From the NCBI GenBank assembly GCA_000715855.1, contig KL571260.1:1-9763 (forward strand): a stretch of DNA of 9,763 bases. The letters run 5' to 3'. This DNA comes from Actinoplanes liguriensis (GTDB lineage Bacteria; Actinomycetota; Actinomycetes; Mycobacteriales; Micromonosporaceae). Position 1 is the first letter of the stretch; every line of letters starts with the position of its first letter. Position numbers and translations under genes: made by a program. The notes under the pieces were generated by a model that was given only the letters and a program-made list of their open reading frames with translations, was not told where the DNA came from and searched no databases. This document shows, piece after piece, positions 1 to 6,155 of this stretch.

Positions 1-159
1 GATGCTCGGCTCCGGCACGCGGGTCACGGTGGGCCGGGGCTCGCCGGGGCGCGCGGCTCTCGCCGTACGGGAAAAGCACATCTCCCCGCCGCAGCCCGCA
101 CCGCCGCAGGGGTTCGTGGCCGAGGCCGGGGAACAGGTCGTGGGCTCGGGTGTGGTCAC
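1..159 (-). CDS. Possible partial ORF coupled to kynU, product unknown
   Basis: An open minus-strand frame starts with GTG at 159-157. That GTG overlaps the kynU stop in the sequence GTGA and the frame runs without a stop to the window edge (53 codons). About 89% of its third codon positions are G or C, and the GC3 phase shifts to this frame immediately after kynU. The N-terminus is rich in Thr, Pro, Gly and Cys, with Cys at residues 9, 17, 21 and 26 (NPCGGAGCGGEMC). I recognise no family. The weak ribosome-binding sequence GAGAAG lies just upstream. A second minus-strand frame is also open here, and a mirrored plus-strand frame (2-214) shares the same GC3 phase, so the assignment is uncertain. 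If real, it would be the next gene of the kyn operon. A kynurenine formamidase would fit that position, but nothing visible identifies one. Confidence 0.33.
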   Translation of the reverse strand, partial: MTTPEPTTCSPASATNPCGGAGCGGEMCFSRTARAARPGEPRPTVTRVPEPSI

Positions 160-1373
160 TGGTGCTTCTCGACGAGGTCGCGGAGGACGGCCATGCCCTG
201 GTGGACCTCGGTGAAGCTGGTGCTCAGCGGCGCCGGGCCGATGCGGAGGCCGTCCGGGCGGCGGTAGTCCGGGATGACGCCGGCGGACCAGAGCGGTTCG
301 AGGAGTTTCTCGAAGCCGGGGCGGCGCAGCGTGACGTGGCCGCCGCGGCGGGCCGGGTCGCGAGGGCTGACCACCTCGACGCCGAGCGGGGCCAGCCACT
401 CGTCGGCCAGGTCCAGCACGTACGCGGTGAGCAGCAGCGACTTGGTGCGGACCGCCTCGATGCCGGCCTCGGCGAGCATGTCCAGGTTGGCGTGCATCGG
501 GACCATCGCGAGGATCGGCGGGGTGCCGCTGAGCAGCGCGCGGATGCCGGGCGCGGCCTCGTAGCCGGGGCCCATCTCGAACGCCGCGCGGTGGCCCATC
601 CACCCCTGGATGGGCTGGCGCAGCGAGTCCTGCAGCGACGACCGGAGGTAGGCGAACGCGGGCGCGCCCGGCCCGCCGTTGAGGTACTTGTACGAGCAGC
701 CGACCGCGAGGTCCACGCCCCACTCGTCCAGCCTGATCGGCACCGCGCCGGCCGAGTGGCACAGGTCCCACATGGTCAGCGCGCCGGCCTCGTGCGCGAT
801 CCGGTTGATCCCCGGGATGTCGGCGAGCCAGCCGGACCGGTACGCGACGTGCGAGAACAGCACGAGCGCGGTGTCGTCGTCGATCACCTCGCGAAGTTGA
901 TCACCGGTGATCCCGGTGGCCGGGTCCGTGGAGATCCAGACCAGCGACAGGTTGCGCTCGGCGGCGATGCCTTCCAGCACGTACCGGTCGGTGGGGAAGT
1001 TGTCGGTGTCGAGGACGACCTTGCGGCGGCCGGGGCGGGCGTCGACCGCGGCCCGCGCCAGCTTGTAGAGCAGCACCGTGGTCGAGTCGGCGACCACGGT
1101 CTGGCCGGGCGCCGCGCCGAGCGCCACCGCGCCGAGCCGGTCACCGAGGGTGAGCGGCCACTCCAGCCAGCCGTCGGTCCAGCCCTGGATCAGGCGGCCG
1201 CCCCACCGACTGCGGACGAAGTCGTCCATCAGCCGGGCGGTCGCCTCCAGCGGGCGGCCGAGCGAGTTGCCGTCGAGATAGGAGACGACCGACGGCGCCG
1301 GCAGGAATCTGTCCCGGAACGCCGCCAGCGGGTCGGCGGCGTCCAGGTCGGCGGCGCGGGCGAGAAGGCTCAA
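156..1373 (-). CDS. kynU: Kynureninase
   Basis: PLP-dependent kynureninase cleaves L-kynurenine to anthranilate and L-alanine (and 3-hydroxykynurenine to 3-hydroxyanthranilate) in the cytosol. The predicted 405-residue length is normal for bacterial enzymes. Family signatures run in order: YLDGNSLGR near the N-terminus, [18 protein letters not shown] (Asp203, His206) and [16 protein letters not shown] with the expected PLP lysine at Lys229. Asp203, Tyr228 and Lys229 sit two positions beyond Asp201, Tyr226 and Lys227 of the Pseudomonas fluorescens enzyme as I recall its numbering. The chosen start is TTG at 1373-1371. It overlaps the kynA stop as TTGA, lies seven bases after GGAG, and gives the usual N-terminus ([14 protein letters not shown]). 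The same frame stays open further upstream, but that stretch overlaps kynA and is not kynureninase-like. The overlap implies translational coupling to kynA. Confidence 0.94.
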   Translation of the reverse strand: MSLLARAADLDAADPLAAFRDRFLPAPSVVSYLDGNSLGRPLEATARLMDDFVRSRWGGRLIQGWTDGWLEWPLTLGDRLGAVALGAAPGQTVVADSTTVLLYKLARAAVDARPGRRKVVLDTDNFPTDRYVLEGIAAERNLSLVWISTDPATGITGDQLREVIDDDTALVLFSHVAYRSGWLADIPGINRIAHEAGALTMWDLCHSAGAVPIRLDEWGVDLAVGCSYKYLNGGPGAPAFAYLRSSLQDSLRQPIQGWMGHRAAFEMGPGYEAAPGIRALLSGTPPILAMVPMHANLDMLAEAGIEAVRTKSLLLTAYVLDLADEWLAPLGVEVVSPRDPARRGGHVTLRRPGFEKLLEPLWSAGVIPDYRRPDGLRIGPAPLSTSFTEVHQGMAVLRDLVEKHQ

Positions 1374-2221
1374 CGCGGGACTCCGATCTCGGTGCGTACG
1401 GCATACAGCTCCGGGAAGAATGTCAGATCGAGTGCCGCCTTCAGGAAGTTGACCCCGCTGGAGCCGCCGGTCCCGCGCTTGAAGCCGATCGTCCGTTCCA
1501 CCGTCTTGAGGTGCCGGAAGCGCCAGAGCTGGAAGTTCTCCTCCAGGTCGACCAGTTCCTCGCAGGCCTCGTAGGCCTCCCAGTTCTGCTCGGCCTTCTC
1601 GTAGATGGTCGTGAAGACCGGAACCAGTTCCTCGGCGAACGACCAGGCCTCGGTGACGTCCCGCTCGATGATCTCGGCCGGGATCGGGTGCCCGTGCCGG
1701 GCCAGGTAGCGCAGGAACTCGTCGTACACGCTCGGCGTGCCGAGCAGCTCTTCGAGCAGTGCGAGGGCCGCGGGCTGGTCGTCGAAGATCCGCAGCATGT
1801 TCCGGTCCTTGTTGCCGAGCAGGAACTCGACCGCCCGGTACTGATAGGACTGGAAGCCCGACGACGTGCCGAGGAAGCTGCGGAACTGTGCGTACTCGGT
1901 CGGGGTCAGGGTCGCCAGCACCGACCACTGCTCGGTCAGCGTGCGCTGGATGTGCTTGACCCGGGCCAGCCCTTTGAGGGCCGGTTTCAGCTCGTCCCGG
2001 CCGAGATGCGCCAGCACCCCGCGCAGCTCGTGGATGATCAGTTTCAGCCACAGCTCGGACGTCTGATGTTGAAGGATGAAGAGCAGCTCGTCGTGGTGCT
2101 CGGGGACGCTCACCGGGTGCTGGGCGTTCAGGATCTCGTCGAGATGCAGATATTCGCCGTACGAGAGATTGACCTTGAAGTCGCGGACGATGCCGTCCTC
2201 GATCGGCCTCGTTGCCGACAC
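1370..2221 (-). CDS. kynA: Tryptophan 2,3-dioxygenase
   Basis: Heme-dependent dioxygenase that opens the indole ring of L-tryptophan to give N-formylkynurenine, the first and usually committed step of the kynurenine pathway. It is cytosolic and normally tetrameric. The predicted 283 residues match bacterial family members. Visible signatures are [19 protein letters not shown] with the active-site His52, [30 protein letters not shown] with the probable proximal heme ligand His237, and the substrate-loop motif [11 protein letters not shown]. His52 and His237 are offset by three from His55 and His240 of the Xanthomonas campestris enzyme as I recall it. I chose the GTG at 2221-2219 over the GTG nine bases upstream because it places the strong Shine-Dalgarno at a normal 8-base spacing. 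The gene lies 32 bp after the ychJ-like gene and overlaps kynU by 4 bp. Confidence 0.95.
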   Translation of the reverse strand: MSATRPIEDGIVRDFKVNLSYGEYLHLDEILNAQHPVSVPEHHDELLFILQHQTSELWLKLIIHELRGVLAHLGRDELKPALKGLARVKHIQRTLTEQWSVLATLTPTEYAQFRSFLGTSSGFQSYQYRAVEFLLGNKDRNMLRIFDDQPAALALLEELLGTPSVYDEFLRYLARHGHPIPAEIIERDVTEAWSFAEELVPVFTTIYEKAEQNWEAYEACEELVDLEENFQLWRFRHLKTVERTIGFKRGTGGSSGVNFLKAALDLTFFPELYAVRTEIGVPR

Positions 2222-2224
2222 AGT

Positions 2225-2238
2225 GATCACCTACCTTT
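2225..2238 (-). promoter_or_regulatory. Strong Shine-Dalgarno of kynA that decides its start
   Basis: Read on the minus strand this is AAAGGTAGGTGATC. It matches the full 16S anti-Shine-Dalgarno complement (AAAGGAGGTGATC) except for one inserted T. The AGG core ends 8 bases before the GTG at 2221, but is far too close to the alternative GTG at 2230, which lies inside the match. It argues that kynA starts at 2221 and is efficiently translated. Confidence 0.7.
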
Positions 2239-2253
2239 GTCCGGACCAGGAGA

Positions 2254-2643
2254 TCACACCGGGCCGTGGTAGACCCATCGGGCGTTGTGCCGGACGAATC
2301 TGCTCGTCTCGTCCAGCACGCCGGGGTCGCCGTCGTCCCGGAAGTGGGCCCGGAACGTGACGGTGCCCTCCGCGTCGAACAGCGTGCCGCCGGTGCTCTC
2401 CAGCACCTCCAGGCGTACCCAGCGCAGGCCGGGGTCACTCTCGAGCGTCGCCGGGCGGGTGTCCGGGTGCCAGGTGTCGAGGACGTAACCGGTCAGGTCG
2501 AGCGCGAACGCGCTGAAGCGCGAGCGCATCAGGGCCTGCGGGTTCTCCGCCGGTTTGCCGTCGTGCAGGGGACCACAACATCCCGCGTACGTCGGTGAGC
2601 CGCACGGGCATGCTCTCGCGCGGGGTGCTCGCTTGCCAGCCAT
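2254..2643 (-). CDS. YchJ/UPF0225-family SEC-C motif protein
   Basis: A 129-residue protein of the YchJ (UPF0225) family, whose biochemical role is not established as far as I know. The N-terminus carries a SEC-C-type zinc-binding motif, with Cys12-Pro-Cys14-Gly-Ser and Cys22-Cys23-Gly-Pro-Leu-His. This is followed by the family block ALMRSRFSAFALDLTGYVLD and then TWHPDTRPA, and the remainder matches the NTF2-like fold region (WVRLEVLEST, VTFRAHFRDDG, SRFVRHNARWVYH). The ATG start at 2643 directly precedes the zinc motif. A purine-rich GAGGA lies about 12 bases upstream, a slightly long spacing. The gene begins 15 bp after the end of the chemotaxis-type gene and ends 32 bp before kynA, so it probably shares their transcript. 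A link to tryptophan breakdown is positional only. Confidence 0.9.
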   Translation of the reverse strand: MAGKRAPRARACPCGSPTYAGCCGPLHDGKPAENPQALMRSRFSAFALDLTGYVLDTWHPDTRPATLESDPGLRWVRLEVLESTGGTLFDAEGTVTFRAHFRDDGDPGVLDETSRFVRHNARWVYHGPV

Positions 2644-2658
2644 GCCGGACAGTCTTCC

Positions 2659-3149
2659 TCAGCCGGCCTGCTGCTCCACCACGATCCCACTGATCACCTT
2701 CTGGCAGCGGTCCAGCTCCTCGATCAGGCCCTGCATCTCCTCGATCGCGTCGACGGCGTTCTGGGTGTCGGTGCGGATCCCGCCGACCTGGGTGCCGATC
2801 TCGCTGGTCGCGGTGGCGGTCTCGTTCGCCAGGTCCTTGACCTCGCTCGCCACCACGGCGAAGCCCCGGCCCGCCTCGTCGCGTTCAGCGCCAGCAGGTT
2901 CGTCTGCTTGGCGATCGTGGCGATCAACTGGACGACCTTGCCGATCTCGGTGCTGCTCGCCTCGAGCCGCTGGATCACCTGCACCGCGGTCTCCGCGGCA
3001 CGCACCGCGGCCTGGGTGGCGGTGGCCATGTCGTTGCTCACGTTGGCCAACCGGTGCACCGAGTCGCGCTGCCGGTCCTGCGCCGACCAGTCGGTCTGGG
3101 CGCCGCCGCCGCCGGAAGACCAGCTGTCGTTCTGATCCCAGTCGGTCAT
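2659..3149 (-). pseudogene. Soluble MCP signalling-domain protein, frameshifted at the hairpin tip
   Basis: The reading frame from ATG at 3149 gives a Trp/Gly/Asp-rich N-terminus (MTDWDQNDSWSS), then a helical segment ending IATIAKQTNLLALNA at about residue 90. This is the first half of the conserved tip of methyl-accepting chemotaxis proteins. The expected continuation GRGFAVVASEVKDLANETA appears in another frame, beginning near 2877 and ending at the TGA at 2659-2661 after VISGIVVEQQAG. Residues corresponding to IEAARAGE, the most conserved part of the tip, are absent. Canonical spacing predicts about 22 missing bases, and restoring that number rejoins the frames to give about 170 residues. 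No membrane segment or sensory domain is present, so an intact version would be a cytosolic minimal MCP module. AAGGG precedes the ATG by about 11 bases. It could be a true pseudogene or a sequence error. Confidence 0.8.
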
Positions 3150-3353
3150 GTCGTGGTGTTCCCTTTCTTACCGGTAGCTCACAACATCCCATCCGGCGCA
3201 CCCGTCGCGGAGCGTTTTCCTTGATCTCCGTTATGGAAGCGTGAGGTAAGTGGATTCAGCACGGAGCGCGACGACTGAACCGGGTAAGTCTCGGACCGGC
3301 CCTCACCGGGCGTGAGACATCGACGGGATGGCGCCTCGGGACTGTCAAGACTC

Positions 3354-3421
3354 CTGCAAGTACGAGTAAGCACTGTCATCGATTTCAGATGAGGCTGCAA
3401 ATCGCAGTTCAGTTTTTGCAA
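3354..3421. promoter_or_regulatory. Candidate operator cluster upstream of the LacI-family gene
   Basis: Part of the 294-bp divergent intergenic region 3150-3443, which has no credible gene. It contains CTGCAAG at 3354-3360, CTGCAAATCGCAG at 3395-3407 (CTGC and GCAG as inverted arms), a direct repeat CAGTT-CAGTT at 3405-3414, and palindromic TTGCAA at 3416-3421. CTGCAA also occurs near the other sugar promoters in this window. As I recall, maltose-type LacI repressors of Streptomyces recognise CTTGCAG-type repeats, of which CTGCAAG is the reverse complement. Autoregulation by the adjacent repressor is therefore the likely reading. No footprint supports this. Confidence 0.45.
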
Positions 3422-3431
3422 CAGGTTGACG

Positions 3432-3443
3432 TAGGATTCCGCC
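3432..3443 (+). promoter_or_regulatory. AGGA ribosome binding site or -10 box of the LacI-family gene
   Basis: AGGA at 3433-3436 lies seven bases before the GTG start and is an adequate ribosome binding site. The same bases form TAGGAT (3432-3437), which fits a TANNNT -10 element. Used that way, it would place the transcript start at or next to the GTG, giving a leaderless mRNA. The matching -35 (TTCAGT, 3408-3413, 18-base spacer) is poor, so the ribosome-site reading is preferred. Confidence 0.4.
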
Positions 3444-4439
3444 GTGACCAAACGTCTTGCCGAGGTGGCGAAGAAGGCCGGGGTCAGCGAGGCGACCGTC
3501 AGCCGGGTGCTCAACGGGCGCGACGGCGTCTCCGAGGCCACCCGCGCGTCGGTGCTCACCGCCCTCGATGTCCTGGGCTACGAGCGCCCCACCAAATTGC
3601 GCGGTGAGCGCGCCCGCCTGGTCGGCCTGGTGCTGCCCGAGCTGCAGAACCCGATCTTCCCGGCGCTCGCCGAGGTGGTGACCGCGTCGCTGGCGCAGCG
3701 CGGGTTCACCCCGGCCCTCTGCGCGCGGACGATCGGCGGCGTCCCCGAGTCGGACTATGTCGAGATGCTCCTCGACCACCAGGTCTCCGGGGTCATCTTC
3801 GCCGGTGGGTCCTATGCGCTGGCCGACGCCTCGCACGAGCACTACCGCCGGCTGACAGGTCGTGGCCTGCCGGTGGTGCTGGTCAACGCGGGCGTCGACG
3901 AGCTGGGCTTCCCGCGGGTGTCGACCGACGACGCGGTGGCGGTCGAGCAGGCGTACGGGCATCTGAAGTCCCTCGGTCACGAGCGGATCGGCATGGTGCT
4001 CGGCCCGGAGGGACACATCCCGTCCCGCCGCAAGATGGCCGCGATGATCCAGGTCGCGGGCTGGGCCGACGACGCGTGGGTGGAGCGCTCCAGCTTCTCC
4101 ATGGAGGGTGCGCGGGTCGCCGCGACGAAGCTGATCGAGCGGGGCGCGACCGGCATCATCTGCGCCAGTGACGTGCTCGCCCTCGGTGCGATCCGGGCGG
4201 CCCGGCGGCTGGGCCGGTCGGTGCCGGCCGATGTGTCGGTGGTCGGTTTCGACGACTCCGCGTTCATGACCTGCACCGATCCGCCGTTGACCACGGTCCG
4301 GCAGCCGATCGAGACGATGGGCCAGTCCGCCGTCGACATCCTGGTCAGCCAGATCGAGGAGGCCGGCGTGCTCCGCGACGAGCTGCTGTTCGAGCCGGAG
4401 CTCGTGGTCCGGGGCTCGACGGGACCAGCTCCCCGGTAA
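3444..4439 (+). CDS. LacI-family transcriptional repressor, MalR/AglR-like
   Basis: A 331-residue LacI/GalR regulator. The N-terminal helix-turn-helix (about residues 4-24, RLAEVAKKAGVSEATVSRVL) is followed by a hinge around LGYERPTKLRGERARLVGLV and a periplasmic-binding-protein-like effector domain. The C-terminal hallmarks are ICASDVLALGAIRAARRLG, VSVVGFDDSAF and DPPLTTVRQPIETMG. The hinge is shorter than the usual YRPN...ARSLR form, and this short YERP version is what I recall from Streptomyces MalR/AglR-type maltose and alpha-glucoside repressors. The predicted role is repression of the downstream transporter and alpha-glucosidase until a sugar inducer binds. The GTG start gives a normal-length N-terminus directly before the DNA-binding helix. 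The gene has its own terminator and is likely autoregulated. The inducing sugar cannot be deduced from sequence. Confidence 0.92.
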   Translation: MTKRLAEVAKKAGVSEATVSRVLNGRDGVSEATRASVLTALDVLGYERPTKLRGERARLVGLVLPELQNPIFPALAEVVTASLAQRGFTPALCARTIGGVPESDYVEMLLDHQVSGVIFAGGSYALADASHEHYRRLTGRGLPVVLVNAGVDELGFPRVSTDDAVAVEQAYGHLKSLGHERIGMVLGPEGHIPSRRKMAAMIQVAGWADDAWVERSSFSMEGARVAATKLIERGATGIICASDVLALGAIRAARRLGRSVPADVSVVGFDDSAFMTCTDPPLTTVRQPIETMGQSAVDILVSQIEEAGVLRDELLFEPELVVRGSTGPAPR

Positions 4440-4442
4440 ACA

Positions 4443-4456
4443 GGTAAGCGCTGCAA
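4443..4456. promoter_or_regulatory. Candidate repressor site just after the LacI-family gene
   Basis: GGTAAGCGCTGCAA begins four bases past the repressor stop codon. It contains the palindrome AGCGCT (4447-4452) with a central CG, common in LacI-family operators, and a CTGCAA element. Read on the minus strand, TTGCAGCGC (4456-4448) matches TTACAGCGC at 8027-8035 before the alpha-glucosidase in 8 of 9 positions. It lies about 150 bp upstream of the predicted transporter promoter and before a terminator, so it may be an auxiliary site or chance. Confidence 0.3.
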
Positions 4457-4502
4457 AAAACGAACGGCCGTCCACCGCGTCTTGCGGTCGGCGGCCGTTT
4501 TT
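4455..4502. terminator. Rho-independent, probably bidirectional terminator
   Basis: Stem arms AACGGCCG (4463-4470) and CGGCCGTT (4492-4499) enclose an inner hairpin, ACCGC (4474-4478) with GCGGT (4484-4488) and loop GTCTT. The plus-strand product ends in a run of five T (4498-4502). Six A at 4455-4460 would act as the T tract on the other strand. It closes the repressor gene 24 bp after its stop and insulates it from the transporter operon. Confidence 0.85.
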
Positions 4503-4605
4503 GCGTGCCCGCGGGGCGGACGAATCCCGGCAAAGCCGGACGTACGGCCGTACCGTCAATATCTGTCATGTCGTTGTCGTGTCTTTTCAGTGCACGATCG
4601 AAACC

Positions 4606-4634
4606 TTGCGGAAATGAGTCCGCCTCGCTACGGT
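4606..4634 (+). promoter_or_regulatory. Predicted promoter of the sugar transporter operon
   Basis: TTGCGG (4606-4611) and TACGGT (4629-4634) are separated by exactly 17 bases and resemble housekeeping-sigma -35 and -10 elements of GC-rich actinobacteria. Transcription would begin near 4641, giving a leader of about 80 bases. In the gap 4503-4719 I see no gene. Confidence 0.55.
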
Positions 4635-4642
4635 GACTCCAC

Positions 4643-4662
4643 TCACAGTGATGAACCTGTGA
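4643..4662. promoter_or_regulatory. Inverted repeat at the predicted start of the transporter transcript
   Basis: TCACAG (4643-4648) and CTGTGA (4657-4662) are perfect inverted 6-base arms with an 8-base spacer, sitting at about +2 to +22 of the predicted transcript. The position suits an operator that blocks initiation. The arms differ from the CTGCAA element seen elsewhere, so the binder need not be the adjacent repressor. Confidence 0.4.
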
Positions 4663-4719
4663 ACCCCCGAAGCAGATCAATGAACGTCCTTGGATAACCG
4701 TTCCCGAAGGGATGGACAG

Positions 4720-6099
4720 ATGTCCGCACCGCAGTACCGGAAGGTCACGGCGTTCGCGCTGGCGGCCGGCCTGGGACTCAGCCTCGCGGCGTGCTCCACG
4801 AAGAGCGACGACGACGGCGCCAGCGCAGACGGCAAGGTCACCATCACGGTCGACTGCATGCCGGTCGGCACCGAGAAGGACCTGCTGGCGAACTGGAACG
4901 CGGACGTCGCCGCATTCCAGCAGGCCAACCCCGACATCACGGTCAAGAGCGTGAGCGTCGGCACCCAGTGCAACAACCCGCCGGACTTCACCGCCCGGCT
5001 CGCGGGTGGCACCACCACCGACGTCTTCTACGGCTACATGACCGACCTCCAGCAGGTGCTGGACTCGGGCCAGGCCGCGGACATCACGCCCTACCTGAAC
5101 AAGGACAACATCAGCACCTGGGACGACGTCGACCCGGCGCTCAAGAGCGTCTTCACCGACGGCGGCAAGACCTACGCCGTGCCGGTGAAGAACTACTCGA
5201 TGGGCCTGGTCTACAACAAGGTCCTCTTCCAGAAGGCCGGCCTGGACCCGGCGAGCCCGCCGAAGACCTGGGCCGAGGTCCGCACCGCGGCCAAGAAGAT
5301 CGCGGCTGCCGACCCGGGCGTCGCCGGTTACGCGGACTACAGCGCCGGCAACACCGGTGGCTGGCACTTCACCGCCGAGATCTACTCGCAGGGCGGCCAG
5401 ATCCTGAGCGCGGACGGCAAGAAGGCCGACTTCAACAACGCGATGGGCAAGCAGGTCCTGCAGAACCTCAAGGACATGCGGTACGGCGACAACTCGATGG
5501 GCAGCCGCCAGCTGCTCCAGTGGGGCGACCTGCTGACCAACGCCGCCGCCGGCAAGGTCGGCATGTTCGTCGGCGCGCCGGACGCGACCCAGGCGATCGT
5601 CTCCCAGTTCAAGGGCAAGTACGAGGACTGGGCCGTGGCCCCGCTGCCCGGCCAGGACGGTCTCGCCAAGTCGACCCTCGGTGGCGGTGAGGGTTACTTC
5701 TTCAAGAAGGGCCTGACCGACGCGCAGATCAAGGCCGGCCTGAAGTGGGTCGCCTACGAGAAGCTGACGGTCGGCAAGGGCCAGTTCGACTACCCGCGGG
5801 CCAAGCCGCAGAACTACCCGGTCGGTGTGCCGCAGCCGCTGCTGTTCGCCAAGGACAGCGCGACCGCCAAGGCCGAGTTCGACCTGCGCAAGGCGAACGC
5901 GAACGTCGACCCGTCGATCTACTCCCAGTTCGAGAGCCAGCAGTTGCCGATCAAGGGCGAGCCGCGGAACGCCCAGGCGATCTACGCGGTGCTCGACTCG
6001 GCGATGTCCGCGGTGCTGACCGACCCGAACGCGAACATCGACGCGCTGCTCAAGACCGCTGAGGAGAAGGTCAACCAGCTGCTGGCCGCCGGTAGCTGA
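4720..6099 (+). CDS. ABC transporter sugar-binding lipoprotein (CUT1 family)
   Basis: Extracytoplasmic solute-binding protein of a carbohydrate ABC importer, 459 residues before processing. It would be anchored on the outer face of the membrane by a lipidated cysteine. The signal peptide has a basic start (YRK), a hydrophobic stretch (AFALAAGLGLSLA) and the lipobox Leu22-Ala23-Ala24-Cys25. The mature protein shows the family pattern NWNADVAAFQQANPDITVK, FTARLAGGTTTDVFYG, YAVPVKNYSMGLVYNKVLF and PPKTWAEVRTAAKKIA. ATG at 4720 was chosen because AAGGGA lies at proper spacing; the in-frame TTG at 4690 would add ten residues upstream of a good signal peptide. The downstream permeases and alpha-glucosidase suggest an alpha-glucoside ligand (AglE/MalE-like), but the exact sugar is not readable. 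It is likely expressed more strongly than the permeases because of the hairpin that follows. Confidence 0.93.
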   Translation: MSAPQYRKVTAFALAAGLGLSLAACSTKSDDDGASADGKVTITVDCMPVGTEKDLLANWNADVAAFQQANPDITVKSVSVGTQCNNPPDFTARLAGGTTTDVFYGYMTDLQQVLDSGQAADITPYLNKDNISTWDDVDPALKSVFTDGGKTYAVPVKNYSMGLVYNKVLFQKAGLDPASPPKTWAEVRTAAKKIAAADPGVAGYADYSAGNTGGWHFTAEIYSQGGQILSADGKKADFNNAMGKQVLQNLKDMRYGDNSMGSRQLLQWGDLLTNAAAGKVGMFVGAPDATQAIVSQFKGKYEDWAVAPLPGQDGLAKSTLGGGEGYFFKKGLTDAQIKAGLKWVAYEKLTVGKGQFDYPRAKPQNYPVGVPQPLLFAKDSATAKAEFDLRKANANVDPSIYSQFESQQLPIKGEPRNAQAIYAVLDSAMSAVLTDPNANIDALLKTAEEKVNQLLAAGS

Positions 6100-6106
6100 T
6101 CCGAGC

Positions 6107-6133
6107 GGGACGGGGGCCCCGGGCCCCCGTCCC
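6107..6133 (+). terminator. GC hairpin between binding-protein and permease genes
   Basis: GGGACGGGGGC (6107-6117) pairs perfectly with GCCCCCGTCCC (6123-6133) around the loop CCCGG. There is no T run after it, only CCGACTATCTC before the next ribosome binding site. Such structures after binding-protein genes usually act as partial terminators or protect the upstream mRNA from 3'-to-5' decay, so that binding protein exceeds permease. I infer the same here. Confidence 0.65.
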
Positions 6134-6155
6134 CGACTATCTCAGGAGTCCTCCC

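Noticed and set aside
150..2272. Long plus-strand open frames opposite kynU and kynA
   Set aside because: They are rich in Arg, Gly, Val and Ala, show no family motif, and mirror genes with clear catalytic residues.
156..2438. A 760-codon open minus-strand frame covering the ychJ, kynA and kynU region
   Set aside because: Only its last 405 codons are kynureninase. The upstream part lies antisense or out of frame to well-supported kynA and ychJ genes, has low-complexity Arg/Pro/Ala content, and is a product of high GC.
3181..3230. Possible motility-sigma promoter before the MCP-type gene (GCCGGATG on the minus strand)
   Set aside because: The partner -35 sequence is poor at any allowed spacing, so I could not support it.
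3302..3316. CTCAC/GTGAG hairpin in the divergent intergenic region
   Set aside because: Only five base pairs with no T tract, and not positioned after a gene end. Too weak to call a terminator or operator.
4690..4719. TTG at 4690 as start of the binding protein
   Set aside because: It would add ten residues ahead of a normal lipoprotein signal peptide, while ATG at 4720 has a well-placed AAGGGA.
3345..5367. Large minus-strand frames opposite the repressor and binding-protein genes
   Set aside because: Low-complexity shadow translations. The opposite strand carries recognisable LacI and lipoprotein genes with ribosome sites.
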